From contig JACKMB010000004.1 in NCBI GenBank assembly GCA_024235615.1, positions 186,001-250,000 on the forward strand: a DNA stretch of 64,000 nt, read 5' to 3'. The notes beneath the pieces were generated by a model. That model was not told the DNA's origin. It saw only the letters and a list, made by a program, of their open reading frames with translations, and made no database searches. Both the position numbers and the translations under genes were made by a program. The stretch is from Thauera sp. Lineage in GTDB: Bacteria > Pseudomonadota > Gammaproteobacteria > Burkholderiales > Rhodocyclaceae. Shown here piece by piece: positions 1 to 9,902 of this stretch. Position 1 is the first letter of the stretch. The number at the start of each line of letters is the position of its first letter.

Positions 1-142
1 GTTTCCATGCGCGGCTCCGGGCGGACGATCGGGGTGGGGCAAGCATAGCCCAGCGCGTTGCGATGCGGGATGCGCCGGAGCGGGCAATGGACCGCTCTGC
101 TGCCGCGCACCCTGCCGGCGCGGTTGGCGCAATAATCCGGCC

Positions 143-2047
143 ATGACCCGCGAAACCGCCTCCCCCGTCGCGCTCTCCACCCTGCGCGGCCTGCTCCCCT
201 TCCTGCGCCCCTACCGCGCACGCGTGGTGCTCGCCTTCGTGCTGCTGTGCCTGGGCTCGGCGGCGATCCTGGTGGTGCCGCTGGCCTTCCGCGACCTGAT
301 CGACGCGGGCTTCGGCGGAGTCTCCGCGGGCGGCGCCGCAGCGCAAGGAGGTGCCGGGCTGTTCGGCGCGCAGGGCCTGGATGGTCGCTTCGTCGCGCTG
401 TTCGCACTCGCGGTGTTCTGGGCGGCGGCAGTGGCGGCGCGCTACTACACCGTGTCGTGGATCGGCGAGCGCGTCACCGCCGACCTGCGCAGCGCCGTGT
501 ATGCGCGCGTGCTGCGCCAGTCGCCGCAGTTCTTCGAGACCCTGCAGACCGGCGAGGTGCTGTCGCGGCTCACCGGCGACACCACGCTGGTGCAGACGGT
601 CGTCGGCAGCTCGATCTCCCTGGGGCTGCGCAGCCTGTTCCAGTTCGTCGGCGGCATGGTGATGCTGGCGGTGACCAGCGTGCAGCTCTTCGGCCTCATC
701 TTCGGGCTGATGGCGCTGCTCGCGCTGCCGATCACGCTGATCGGCCGGCGCGTGCGCAGCCTCTCGCGCGAGGCGCAGGACCGCATCGCCGACGCCTCGG
801 CGCTCGCTGGCGAGATCCTCAATGCGATGCCGACGGTGCAGGCCTTCGGCCAGGAGGCCAACGAGGCCGCGCGCTTCGCCGCGCGCGCCGAGACCGGCTT
901 CGCCACCGCGGTGCGGCGCACGCGGGTGCGCGCGGCGCTCACCGGGCTGATCATCGCCGCGGTGATGGGCACGATCATCTTCGTGTTGTGGATCGGCGCG
1001 CGCCAGGTGCAGGCGGGCGCGCTGTCGGTGGGCGAGCTCGGCGCCTTCGTGATCTACGCCGCGCTGGTGGCGGGCGGCGCCGGCACGCTGGCCGAGGTGT
1101 GGGGCGACGTGATGCGCGCCGCGGGGGCGACCGGACGGCTGCTGGAGCTGCTGCGGGCGGAGCCGGCGATCCGGGACGCGGGGGTGGTGGAGCGCATGCG
1201 GGAGGACGGAGGTGGAGGTGGAGGTGGAGATTCGCGGCTGCCCCCGCTCCTACAGGAAAACTCGCGTCGCACCCCCCCTGTAGGAGCGGCGGCAGCCGCG
1301 AACCCCACCACCGCCCCCGCGATCGAGCTTGGCCACGTCGTCTTCCGCTACCCTGCTCGCCCCGCCGTGCCGGCGCTCGACGGCATCGACCTGCGCATCG
1401 CGGCGGGCGAGAGGCTCGCGCTGGTCGGCCCTTCCGGTGCCGGCAAGACCAGCCTGTTCCAGCTCCTGCTGCGCTTCTACGAGGCCGGCGAGGGTCACAT
1501 CCGCATCGACGGCCACGACATCCGCGCCCTGCCGCTGCGCAGCCTGCGCGCGCGCATCGCCCTCGTTCCCCAGGACCCGGTGATCTTCTCCGCCAGCGCG
1601 CTCGACAACATCCGCTATGGCCGCCCCGACGCCGGCGACGACGAGGTGATCGCCGCCGCGCGCGCCGCGGCCGCCGACGAGTTCATCGCCCGCCTGCCCG
1701 AGGGCTACGCGACCTTCCTCGGCGAGCGTGGCACGCGGCTCTCGGGCGGCCAGCGCCAGCGCATCGCGATCGCGCGCGCGATCCTGAAGGGCGCGCCCAT
1801 CCTGCTGCTAGACGAGGCCACCAGCGCGCTCGACGCCGAATCCGAGGTCCTCGTGCAGCAAGGCCTGGCCGCGGCAATGCAGGGTCGCACCACGCTGATC
1901 ATCGCCCACCGCCTCGCCACCGTGCAGAAGGTGGACCGCATCGTGGTGATGGACGCCGGCCGCATCGTCGAGACCGGCACCCCGGCCGACCTGCGCCGCC
2001 AGGGCGGACTGTATGCGCGCCTGGCGGCGCTGCAGCTCGAGGGCTGA
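143..2047 (+). CDS. MsbA-type ABC exporter, fused permease and ATPase
   Basis: This is an inner-membrane half-transporter of 634 aa with a six-helix permease domain (about residues 20-330) followed by an ATPase domain. Walker A GPSGAGKT lies near 429-436, the signature LSGGQRQR near 533, Walker B ILLLDEAT near 553, and an H-loop AHR follows. The family (lipid A/lipid flippases, LmrA/MsbA) works as homodimers; the substrate here cannot be read from sequence. The linker between the domains (residues about 345-395) is unusual: it starts with a glycine run and is then encoded by an inverted pair of REP-like repeats (residues about 363-387). The reading frame stays open, so the protein is probably functional. 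It stands alone, with its own upstream region at 1-142. Confidence 0.9.
   Translation: MTRETASPVALSTLRGLLPFLRPYRARVVLAFVLLCLGSAAILVVPLAFRDLIDAGFGGVSAGGAAAQGGAGLFGAQGLDGRFVALFALAVFWAAAVAARYYTVSWIGERVTADLRSAVYARVLRQSPQFFETLQTGEVLSRLTGDTTLVQTVVGSSISLGLRSLFQFVGGMVMLAVTSVQLFGLIFGLMALLALPITLIGRRVRSLSREAQDRIADASALAGEILNAMPTVQAFGQEANEAARFAARAETGFATAVRRTRVRAALTGLIIAAVMGTIIFVLWIGARQVQAGALSVGELGAFVIYAALVAGGAGTLAEVWGDVMRAAGATGRLLELLRAEPAIRDAGVVERMREDGGGGGGGDSRLPPLLQENSRRTPPVGAAAAANPTTAPAIELGHVVFRYPARPAVPALDGIDLRIAAGERLALVGPSGAGKTSLFQLLLRFYEAGEGHIRIDGHDIRALPLRSLRARIALVPQDPVIFSASALDNIRYGRPDAGDDEVIAAARAAAADEFIARLPEGYATFLGERGTRLSGGQRQRIAIARAILKGAPILLLDEATSALDAESEVLVQQGLAAAMQGRTTLIIAHRLATVQKVDRIVVMDAGRIVETGTPADLRRQGGLYARLAALQLEG
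1231..1302. repeat. Inverted pair of REP-like elements inside a coding region
   Basis: A reversed copy (1231-1254) and a forward copy (1279-1302) of the 24-bp REP-like element face away from each other across a 24-bp spacer. Both are mainly the GCGGC/GCCGC stem type; the reversed copy has one mismatch. The whole unit is 72 bp, a multiple of three, and is translated into the low-complexity linker of the ABC exporter. Confidence 0.85.
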
Positions 2048-2121
2048 GCGCGGTTGGGGCTGCCGCCCGAGTCCATTCGCGCCTCGCGCCGCCCCTGATG
2101 AACCACCGCGCCCGGATGCCA

Positions 2122-2254
2122 TGTAGGAGCGGCGGCAGCCGCGAATACGGCGCATGGAGTTCGCGCCGCGGCTACTTCAAGGCCGCCTTCGCGCCTGCCG
2201 GCGCTCCTACAGAAACCGACGTGGTCCGGGCCCATGAGCGGCGGTAGCCGCGAA
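2122..2254. repeat. REP-like repeat cluster downstream of the ABC exporter
   Basis: Three copies lie in the gap between the exporter and the convergent ligase gene: a forward GCGGC/GCCGC-type copy at 2122-2145, a reversed GCGCC/GGCGC-type copy at 2189-2212, and a truncated forward copy at 2234-2254 that lacks the TGTAGG leader. Nothing else was recognised in 2048-2308. Confidence 0.8.
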
Positions 2255-2308
2255 TAAGGCCGGCCGGCGACCGATGGCGGCACGGGGAAGAAACGCCGCG
2301 CTCGCGTC

Positions 2309-3232
2309 TCAGGGCAGCGTGCGCTCGCGCAGGTAGCGCGGAAAGCGCGGCAGGCCGGCGGGGGTGAGCTCGCGGTAGCGGTAGGTGACGAGCGCGCCGA
2401 GCGCGGGTGGGTTGGCGCGTAGCGCGTCGCTGAGGCCGCTGCCGATGCGAAAGCGGCGGCCGTCGGCGGTCTCGACCTGTAACGCCCCCACCCTGCCCTG
2501 CAGCCGGCCCTTGCCGGGCAGGTAGCCCACCACGCGCGCCTCGGCGTCCAGCCAGGGGGTGAGCTTGCGCAGGGCCTCGCTGCGGCCGGGCTGCCAGTGG
2601 GCGTCGGCGCGATGCAGCATGAGGCCCTCGCCGCCTCCTGCGAGGACCTCGTCGAGCAGGCGCTGCAGCGTGGCGCGGTCGGCCACGCGCCGCTGCGGGA
2701 CCGCCTGCACCCACGGCGCGCCGGCCGTGTCGGCCAGGCTGCGCAGGCGTGCCAGCCGGGTGTCGAAGTCGCCTGGGGCGCCGGGCAGCTCGAAGAGCAT
2801 GTAGCGCACCTCGCGCCACAGCGGATCCTCGGGATCCTCGCGGCGCAGCAGCCCGGAGAGCGCGTCGAAGCGGCGGCGGCCGAGCCAGAGCTCGCCGTCG
2901 AGCGCGACCGGTGGCAGCGCGGCGAGGAACCAGGCCGGCGCCGGCAGTGTGCGCCCGCTGCGAAAGCGCAGCACGCTGCCGTCCCACGAGGCGCGCACGC
3001 CGTCGAGCTTCTCGCTCACCCACCAGCCCGCGGGGTCGATGGAGGGGTCGTAGCGCAGGGCGAGCATGGCCGCGGGTGCTGCGGGTGCTGCGGGAACTGC
3101 AGGTGCGTCGATGGGCGCGGCGGTCTGTGCGAACGCGCCGGCCGGAAGCAGGGCGAGGGCCAGGATCAGGCTGCGGATGGGCGTCGCCGTCCCGCGCAGG
3201 GCCGGTGCGGGAATGCGGGTGGACGGTCTCAC
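2309..3232 (-). CDS. Exported ATP-dependent DNA ligase (LigE-like)
   Basis: This is a minimal ATP-dependent DNA ligase of 307 aa. The nucleotidyltransferase motif KLDG carries the candidate adenylated lysine at residue 75; DGELW (motif III) and EGLML (motif IV) follow, then a short OB-fold C-terminus. It has no N-terminal DNA-binding domain, as in the bacterial LigE group. Residues about 18-36 form a signal peptide ending in AGAFA, so the enzyme is predicted to be periplasmic; a proline/alanine linker follows. The start is GTG, preceded by AGGAGG seven bases upstream; the next in-frame methionine would remove the signal. In this family a periplasmic ligase is thought to repair incoming or extracellular DNA; that role is inference here. 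Confidence 0.85.
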   Translation of the reverse strand: MRPSTRIPAPALRGTATPIRSLILALALLPAGAFAQTAAPIDAPAVPAAPAAPAAMLALRYDPSIDPAGWWVSEKLDGVRASWDGSVLRFRSGRTLPAPAWFLAALPPVALDGELWLGRRRFDALSGLLRREDPEDPLWREVRYMLFELPGAPGDFDTRLARLRSLADTAGAPWVQAVPQRRVADRATLQRLLDEVLAGGGEGLMLHRADAHWQPGRSEALRKLTPWLDAEARVVGYLPGKGRLQGRVGALQVETADGRRFRIGSGLSDALRANPPALGALVTYRYRELTPAGLPRFPRYLRERTLP

Positions 3233-3424
3233 GAGCGAACCTCCTGTCCGGGCACGGGCGGCGGCGCCCCTGCCTCGCCGACGCAGTCAGGGCTGGCGGC
3301 CGAGCCCCGCACGGGAGAGGAGCGGCCTGCGCCCGCGCTGGCCTCCTCGAGTACCTCGAAGGCATAGGCCTGAAAATGACAATAGGATTGTAGCGGCGTT
3401 GCCCATGCGCTGCCAGGCCGAATT

Positions 3425-4258
3425 TCAGGCGTCGGCGGCGGCGCGCGCAGGCATGCGCTTCGGGCGGAACTGGCGGGTGTCGCGGTAGTACTCGGCGGAT
3501 TCGCTGTCCGTGGTCACGCCGGGGATGCCGAGCAGCGGCAGGGGTGCGAGGCTGCGCGGGCTGAGGTCGCCGATCGTGGCGGCGAGGTGGGCGGCGAGCC
3601 AGGCGTCGGTCTCGGCGAGCGCCGCCGCTGCGGGCAGCGCGAGCCAGGCGGGATCGACCACGCGGTGGAGGGCCTTGGCGCACAGGCCGGGGAAGGGTGT
3701 GCGCAATTGGTCCCAGCTGCCGTGGCCGAAGACGAGGAAGCGGGTGCTGCGCTGCAGGGCCTCGCGCCGCCTCCAGAACACCTCTTCCCACTCGTGCGCG
3801 GCGAGCAGCGCGGGGAGCTCCGGATCGGCGGACACGACGACGATGCCGCACTCGTCGAACTGGGTCAGCGCGTCGCGTCGCGGTCCGCGCCCGGCGAGGC
3901 CGGCGGCGGCGCGGGCGCGCAGCTCGTCCAGGTGCAGGCGGTTGCAGCAGGCCTTGGTGCGCGGCCAGGCGCACCAGGCGAGTGCGTTGAAGAAGTCGTG
4001 CCAGTCGGCCTCGCGAGTGGGGACCTCGCCGGTGGTGAAGATGCGCGCCTCATAGCCGGCCTCGTCCTCGCCCGGCGCGGCGAAGCGGATCCGCGCCCCG
4101 CCGCCGCTGTGCGCCGCCGGCGCGGTCTCGGCGAGCAGGACGTCGAGCGCCGCACGCGAGGGGACGCCGGGTGCGTTGAAGCGGGCCAGCCAGGGCGCGA
4201 TCGGCTCGAACAGCCGGCGCTCGGCGAAGGCGGCGGGGATGGCGAGGGCGTCGGTCAT
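3425..4258 (-). CDS. DUF3025 family protein
   Basis: This is a 277-aa protein matching the DUF3025 pattern: a central HDFFNAL-W segment, a region TQFDECGIVV, and RFLVFGHG in the C-terminal half. No catalytic residues or membrane segments are evident, and the function is unknown. The ATG at 4258 was chosen because the upstream in-frame extension is low-complexity, GC-rich sequence with no family similarity. The gene ends 192 bp upstream of the ligase start and may or may not be co-transcribed with it. Confidence 0.75.
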   Translation of the reverse strand: MTDALAIPAAFAERRLFEPIAPWLARFNAPGVPSRAALDVLLAETAPAAHSGGGARIRFAAPGEDEAGYEARIFTTGEVPTREADWHDFFNALAWCAWPRTKACCNRLHLDELRARAAAGLAGRGPRRDALTQFDECGIVVVSADPELPALLAAHEWEEVFWRRREALQRSTRFLVFGHGSWDQLRTPFPGLCAKALHRVVDPAWLALPAAAALAETDAWLAAHLAATIGDLSPRSLAPLPLLGIPGVTTDSESAEYYRDTRQFRPKRMPARAAADA

Positions 4259-4388
4259 CTGCAGAATTGTGCCCTCTCGCGGGCGGACGGACCACAGCGG
4301 GTGTGGCGGAGGGGCCGCGGCGCCTGGCTTGCGGTTGCGACAGCGCGCCCCCGCGCCACCGCGCCCCCGCGCCATCGTCTGCCCCCGG

Positions 4389-5741
4389 TCAGCGCATCTC
4401 GAACAGCTCCTGGTGAAAGCGCTCGGCGGGCAGGCCGCGGGCGGCGAGGGTGTCGCGCAGCGTCGCGCCGAAGCCGGCCGGGCCGCAGAACCACACGCCG
4501 GCCAGCTTCCAGTCGGGCACCTTGCGGCAGATGCCGTCGGCGTCGAGGCGGCCGTCGCGCTGCGAGACCAGCACGTGCAGCTTCACCCGCGCTTGGGCGG
4601 CGAGCTCGCGCAGGCGGGCGATGAAGCCCTCGTCGGGCGCGCTGGTGCTGTAGAACAGGTCGACCGGGGCGGCGGCGCCCGCGCCCGCGCCCGCGTGCGC
4701 TTCGTCCTGCGTGCGCGCCTGCATGCGGGCGACGAAGGGGGTGATGCCGATGCCGCCCGCGACCCAGATCTGCCGCGCCTGGGCGCCGCTGAAGTCGAAG
4801 CGGCCGTACGGGCCCTCGACGCGCACCGGATCGCCGGCCTTCAGCGTCGCCGGCAGGCGGCGGGTGTAGTCGCCGAGCGGCTTGATCATGAAGTCCATGC
4901 GACCGTCGCCGCCCCAGGCGGACGAGATCGTGAAGGGGTGCGGGCCCTCGCGCTCGTCGAAGGTGACGAAGGCGAACTGTCCGGCCTGGTGGCCCGGCCA
5001 CGGCGTGTCGAGGCGCAGGCCGACCTCGAGCACCTGGTTGTCGGGATGCTGCACCACGCGCTCGACGCGGCCGTGGGCGCGGCGTCCGCTGCCGATGCGG
5101 CCGGCGAGCGAGCGCAGCGCTGCCCAGCTGCCGGCGGCCATCAGCACGCCCAGGACGGTGCCGACCGGCTGTGTCCAGTAGGCGAAGGGCAGCAGCACCA
5201 CGCCGTGCACGACCAGGGCGAGATACACCGCAGCCATCACGCGGTGGGTCTGCACGAAGCGGCGGTAGGGGAAGCGCTTGATCAGCGCGATCGCGGCGAG
5301 CACCGCGAAGAGGTAGAAGGCCCACTCGCCGATGCTCTCGGCGAGGCCGCGCTGCTCCTGGAAGAAGCGGAACAGCTCGACGGTCTGCTCGGGACGCGGG
5401 CCGCGCGCGGGCTTTTCCAGCCAGCCCCAGCCGACCGCCCACTTGGTGCCCTTGGCCCACAGCCAGTGCGCCACGCCGATCGACAGCCCGGCGATGCCCA
5501 GCCACTTGTGCAGCCGGTAGGCCTTGTCCATGCCGCCCAGCAGCGGCTCGAGCGCGGCCGGGCGCAGGGCGAGGATCATCGCCACGCTCATCGTGCCCAT
5601 GGCGAGCACGCCGGTGTAGTTGACCGCGAGCGTGCGCAGCGCGAAGTAGGTGTCGCCCTGAGTCAGCAACGGATCGGCCCACCACCACAGCAGGCTGAGT
5701 GCAGCGAGGACGAGGAGAAGTGCAAACTTGATGTTTTTCAT
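4389..5741 (-). CDS. Ferric-reductase-like membrane flavoprotein
   Basis: This 450-aa protein has an N-terminal block of about six membrane helices (residues 1-215) of the ferric-reductase type with several conserved histidines (HKWLG, VAHWLW, THRV, VVHGV) that could hold two hemes. A ferredoxin-NADP-reductase-like module follows: an FAD motif HPFTISS near 265 and a nucleotide-binding GGIGITPF near 320, ending in a FCGPAGFG segment. It would carry electrons from NAD(P)H across the inner membrane, probably to a metal or heme acceptor; the acceptor is unknown. Start ATG 5741 has a GGGAG ribosome site. The upstream 5742-5943 is a divergent promoter region shared with the polyprenyl-synthase-like gene. 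Confidence 0.85.
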   Translation of the reverse strand: MKNIKFALLLVLAALSLLWWWADPLLTQGDTYFALRTLAVNYTGVLAMGTMSVAMILALRPAALEPLLGGMDKAYRLHKWLGIAGLSIGVAHWLWAKGTKWAVGWGWLEKPARGPRPEQTVELFRFFQEQRGLAESIGEWAFYLFAVLAAIALIKRFPYRRFVQTHRVMAAVYLALVVHGVVLLPFAYWTQPVGTVLGVLMAAGSWAALRSLAGRIGSGRRAHGRVERVVQHPDNQVLEVGLRLDTPWPGHQAGQFAFVTFDEREGPHPFTISSAWGGDGRMDFMIKPLGDYTRRLPATLKAGDPVRVEGPYGRFDFSGAQARQIWVAGGIGITPFVARMQARTQDEAHAGAGAGAAAPVDLFYSTSAPDEGFIARLRELAAQARVKLHVLVSQRDGRLDADGICRKVPDWKLAGVWFCGPAGFGATLRDTLAARGLPAERFHQELFEMR

Positions 5742-5943
5742 GATGGCTCCCTTCGAGCGGGATGCGGGCGCCATGAGGCAGCGGATCCCATGCGGGAATT
5801 GTGCGCCACAGCATGTGTCCGGCTTGTAGCGTCTTGTACCCCGGGGGAGGCGCCCGCGGCTGGTCAGCGTGGCGGCGCGCCTATAGACTCGCGGGCGAAC
5901 CTCGACCGGCCGCCGTTTGCGGCCACCGCACGGCACCCCGAAC

Positions 5944-6720
5944 ATGTTCCAGCACTCCGCCCCTTCCCCCGCCTGGCTCCAGCACGACATGGAGCGGGTC
6001 GATGCGATCATCCGCGCGCACATGAACAACGACGTGGCGCTGATCCGCCAGGTGGTCGAGTTCATCCTGCACGGTGCCGAGCGCCAGCGCCCGGCGCTGG
6101 TGCTGGCGACCGCGCGCGCGCTCGGCCACGGCGGCGAGCGGCCGCACGCGCTGGCCGCGGCGGTCGAGCTGATCCACATCTCGCTCGCGCTGCACGACGA
6201 CGTGACCGAGGCGAGCGGCGGCGCGGCCGACGGCGCGCACGAGGCCGCGCTGTTCGGCAACGCGGGCAACATCCTGCTCGGCGATCTGCTCTACACCAGC
6301 GCCTTCCGCATGATCGTGGACCTCGACGACATGGAGGTGATGCGGGTGCTGTCCGATGCGACCAACGTGATCGCCGAGGGTGAGGTGGCGTATCGCGAGG
6401 TGCTCGCCGCGCCGGCGTCGCGTACGCCGGAGGCCTGGCTGGACATTGCGCGCCGGCGGCGTGCGAAGCTCTTCGAGGCGGGCGTGGAGTGCATGGCGAT
6501 CCTGCATGGCACCGACGCGGCGACGCGCTCGGCGCTGGCGCGCTTCGGCCTGCATGTGGGCAGCGCGCACGCGCTGCGCGGCGAGGCGGAGGACGCGGCG
6601 CGCTTCGGCATCGCCGATGCGCCGGCGCGCGCGCAGGCGGAGATCGAGGCGGCGCAGGCGGTCGTCGATGGCTTGGCGCTGGCGGACGCCGCCGCGCTTG
6701 TGGCGGTGGTCGAGGGCTGA
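5944..6720 (+). CDS. Degenerate polyprenyl synthetase (IspB paralogue)
   Basis: This 258-aa protein aligns along its length with octaprenyl diphosphate synthase: helix LIRQVVEFIL, then HISLALHDDV, FGNAGNILLGDLLYTSAFRM and VIAEGEV. True IspB proteins are about 320 aa with two aspartate-rich motifs. Here the first is DDVTE (last Asp replaced), the lysine/arginine of GGGKRIRP is changed to GAERQRP, and the second DDxxD region is replaced by GSAHALRGEAED. The C-terminal about 60 aa are missing. Catalysis as a prenyl synthase is therefore unlikely. It may be a non-catalytic partner or a decaying paralogue. Divergent from the ferric-reductase-like gene. Confidence 0.75.
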   Translation: MFQHSAPSPAWLQHDMERVDAIIRAHMNNDVALIRQVVEFILHGAERQRPALVLATARALGHGGERPHALAAAVELIHISLALHDDVTEASGGAADGAHEAALFGNAGNILLGDLLYTSAFRMIVDLDDMEVMRVLSDATNVIAEGEVAYREVLAAPASRTPEAWLDIARRRRAKLFEAGVECMAILHGTDAATRSALARFGLHVGSAHALRGEAEDAARFGIADAPARAQAEIEAAQAVVDGLALADAAALVAVVEG

Positions 6721-6776
6721 GCGCGGGCTCGATCACCGGCGGGTGCTGGGCTCGAGTCGATTGTGCAATCGCCGTG

Positions 6777-7080
6777 TTCGCAGCTGCCGCAGCTCCTACA
6801 GGGGAGCGGGAAGCGCGGGGGTCTTGTAGGAGCGCCGGCAGGCGCGAAAGCGGCGGTGGAATTCTGAGCACGCGTCGATTGTGGGGCGCTGGGTTCGCAG
6901 CTGCCGCAGCTCCTACAGGAGATGGGACGCGCGGGGGTCTTGTAGGAGCGCCGGCAGGCGCGAAAGCGGCGGGGGATGCTGGGCGTGCGTCGATTGTGCA
7001 ATCGCCGTGTTCGCAGCTGCCGCAGCTCCTACAGGAGATGGGACGCGCGGAGGTCTTGTAGGAGCGCCGGCAGGCGCGAA
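6777..7080. repeat. Triple tandem array of paired REP-like elements (116-bp unit)
   Basis: Each unit holds a reversed element with a GCTGC-type stem (6777-6800, 6894-6917, 7010-7033) and a forward GCGCC/GGCGC element (6825-6848, 6941-6964, 7057-7080). The forward copies are exactly 116 bp apart. The intervening DNA is also conserved, including the segments CGTCGATTGTG and GATGGGACGCGCGG, so whole units were duplicated. This array fills the gap 6721-7123; no gene was seen there. Confidence 0.9.
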
Positions 7081-7123
7081 AGCAGCGCTCGGGGTGCCGA
7101 AGACGCCCGTCCTCACGCCCGCA

Positions 7124-7504
7124 TCAGGCCGCCCGGCACTCGTTGGCGAGTGGCTTGTGGGTGCGGCCGTCGAGCAGCAGGCCTTTCCACGGCAGGTCGA
7201 TCCACACCAGGCCGCTGGCGCTGTCCTCGAAGCGCGGCAGACCCGAGTCGGACGGGTCGCGCACGAGCAGGTACTGGCCGCCCTTCCAGCCGAGCTGGAT
7301 GCGGTTGTTCACCGTGTTGGCGAGTTCGCGGCGGATCTGCAGGCGTTCGCCGCGCTCGCAGCGGTATTCGCCGCTGGGCAGGGCGAACTCGAACTGGCCG
7401 GTCTGCTGGGTGACGCCCCGGGCGGTCTCCACCTTCGGTGGCTGGATCGAACAGGCGGAAAGGGCGAGGGCGGCGGCGAGGGTGGCCGGGAGCTTGGGTG
7501 TCAT
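7124..7504 (-). CDS. Small lipoprotein, possible MliC-like fold
   Basis: This is a 126-aa protein with a lipoprotein signal: a short basic start, a hydrophobic stretch and the lipobox LSAC with cysteine near residue 18. The mature part carries GEYRCERGERLQIRR and a later ASGLVW segment, a pattern reminiscent of MliC-type C-type-lysozyme inhibitors (YxCxxG followed by an ASG motif). This resemblance is weak and the identification tentative. It should be anchored in the outer membrane or periplasm. Start ATG 7504 was chosen because the in-frame upstream extension has no signal character. It lies downstream of gpmI on the same strand with a hairpin between them, so it is probably transcribed separately. 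Confidence 0.65.
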   Translation of the reverse strand: MTPKLPATLAAALALSACSIQPPKVETARGVTQQTGQFEFALPSGEYRCERGERLQIRRELANTVNNRIQLGWKGGQYLLVRDPSDSGLPRFEDSASGLVWIDLPWKGLLLDGRTHKPLANECRAA

Positions 7505-7613
7505 CGGTGGTGTCCGTCTGCAAGGGGTCGAGTGGATTGCGGAGCCTTCCGCGGACGCAGCGGCGCGGGGGCGCCGGGCATCCCGCGCCGGGCGGTGGGG
7601 CATTCGGCCACGT

Positions 7614-7648
7614 GCGGCGAGCCGGTTGTGCGGAAGCCGGCTCGCCGC
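7614..7648 (-). terminator. Hairpin downstream of gpmI
   Basis: A perfect 12-bp stem (7614-7625 with 7637-7648) and an 11-nt loop lie just after the gpmI stop. There is no clear T-run, so this is a terminator-like hairpin rather than a textbook intrinsic terminator. Confidence 0.45.
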
Positions 7649-7654
7649 GGCGGA

Positions 7655-9307
<1,653 letters not shown>

Positions 9308-9488
9308 GGTCGCTTCCTGAAGGAGAAATCCGGGGCCGGCGCGGCAGACGGGCTGCCGACCGGTCAAAGCGATATTTTCCTTCAAATCAGCGGCGGATTT
9401 TCATGCGCGTTGTTTATCGGCCCAATGGCTTGCTCCCGCGCACGGCACGGACCCGGGCCGCGTGCGTTCCGGCTGGCTGGCTCGCGGC

Positions 9489-9833
9489 TCAGGCCTTGCC
9501 CTCGCGGCGCTGCTGCGCCTCCAGCCACAGCGCGCGGCCAAAGGCCTTCCAGACCGGTCCGCCATGACTCTCGATGCCGACGCCGGCGCTCTCCTCCATC
9601 GTGCGCAGCATCAGGCTGGCGAGACCGAAGAGCGTCACCTTCGCGCCCAGCCGATGGTCGTCCGGGCTGGCCGCGGCCTCGCGGATCCTGTCCTGCGAGT
9701 GATCCAGCGCCTCGCGCGCGAGCGCCCTCACCTGCGCCTCGTCGGACCAGTCGACGTCGAGCGCGACGCCCATGTGCTCGATCTCGTCCTCGATCCTGCG
9801 GGTGGTTTCCTGATAGTTCTCGAATCCTGCCAT
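9489..9833 (-). CDS. Small helical protein of unknown function
   Basis: This is a 114-aa soluble protein, mostly charged helix with about 30 acidic or basic residues in the first 70. There is no signal peptide, membrane helix or metal motif. I do not recognise the family. The start ATG at 9833 has a strong GAGGAG ribosome site, which supports it as a real gene. It lies 69 bp downstream of the RlmI-like methyltransferase on the same strand and may be co-transcribed with it. Confidence 0.6.
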   Translation of the reverse strand: MAGFENYQETTRRIEDEIEHMGVALDVDWSDEAQVRALAREALDHSQDRIREAAASPDDHRLGAKVTLFGLASLMLRTMEESAGVGIESHGGPVWKAFGRALWLEAQQRREGKA

Positions 9834-9902
9834 GGCCTCTCCTCGGGCGTTTCCGGTGGGTGTGCGCCGGCGTGCCGGCTCCGGGTTGTGCGTGGGCGTG
9901 GC

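Noticed and set aside
4176-6383. Long plus-strand frame over DUF3025 and the ferric reductase
   Set aside because: Antisense to two clear genes and runs out of frame into the IspB paralogue; composition is typical shadow sequence.
6777-7080. CRISPR array, because of evenly spaced repeats
   Set aside because: The spacers are repeated as well, the repeats alternate in orientation, and no cas gene is near; it is a REP-unit array.
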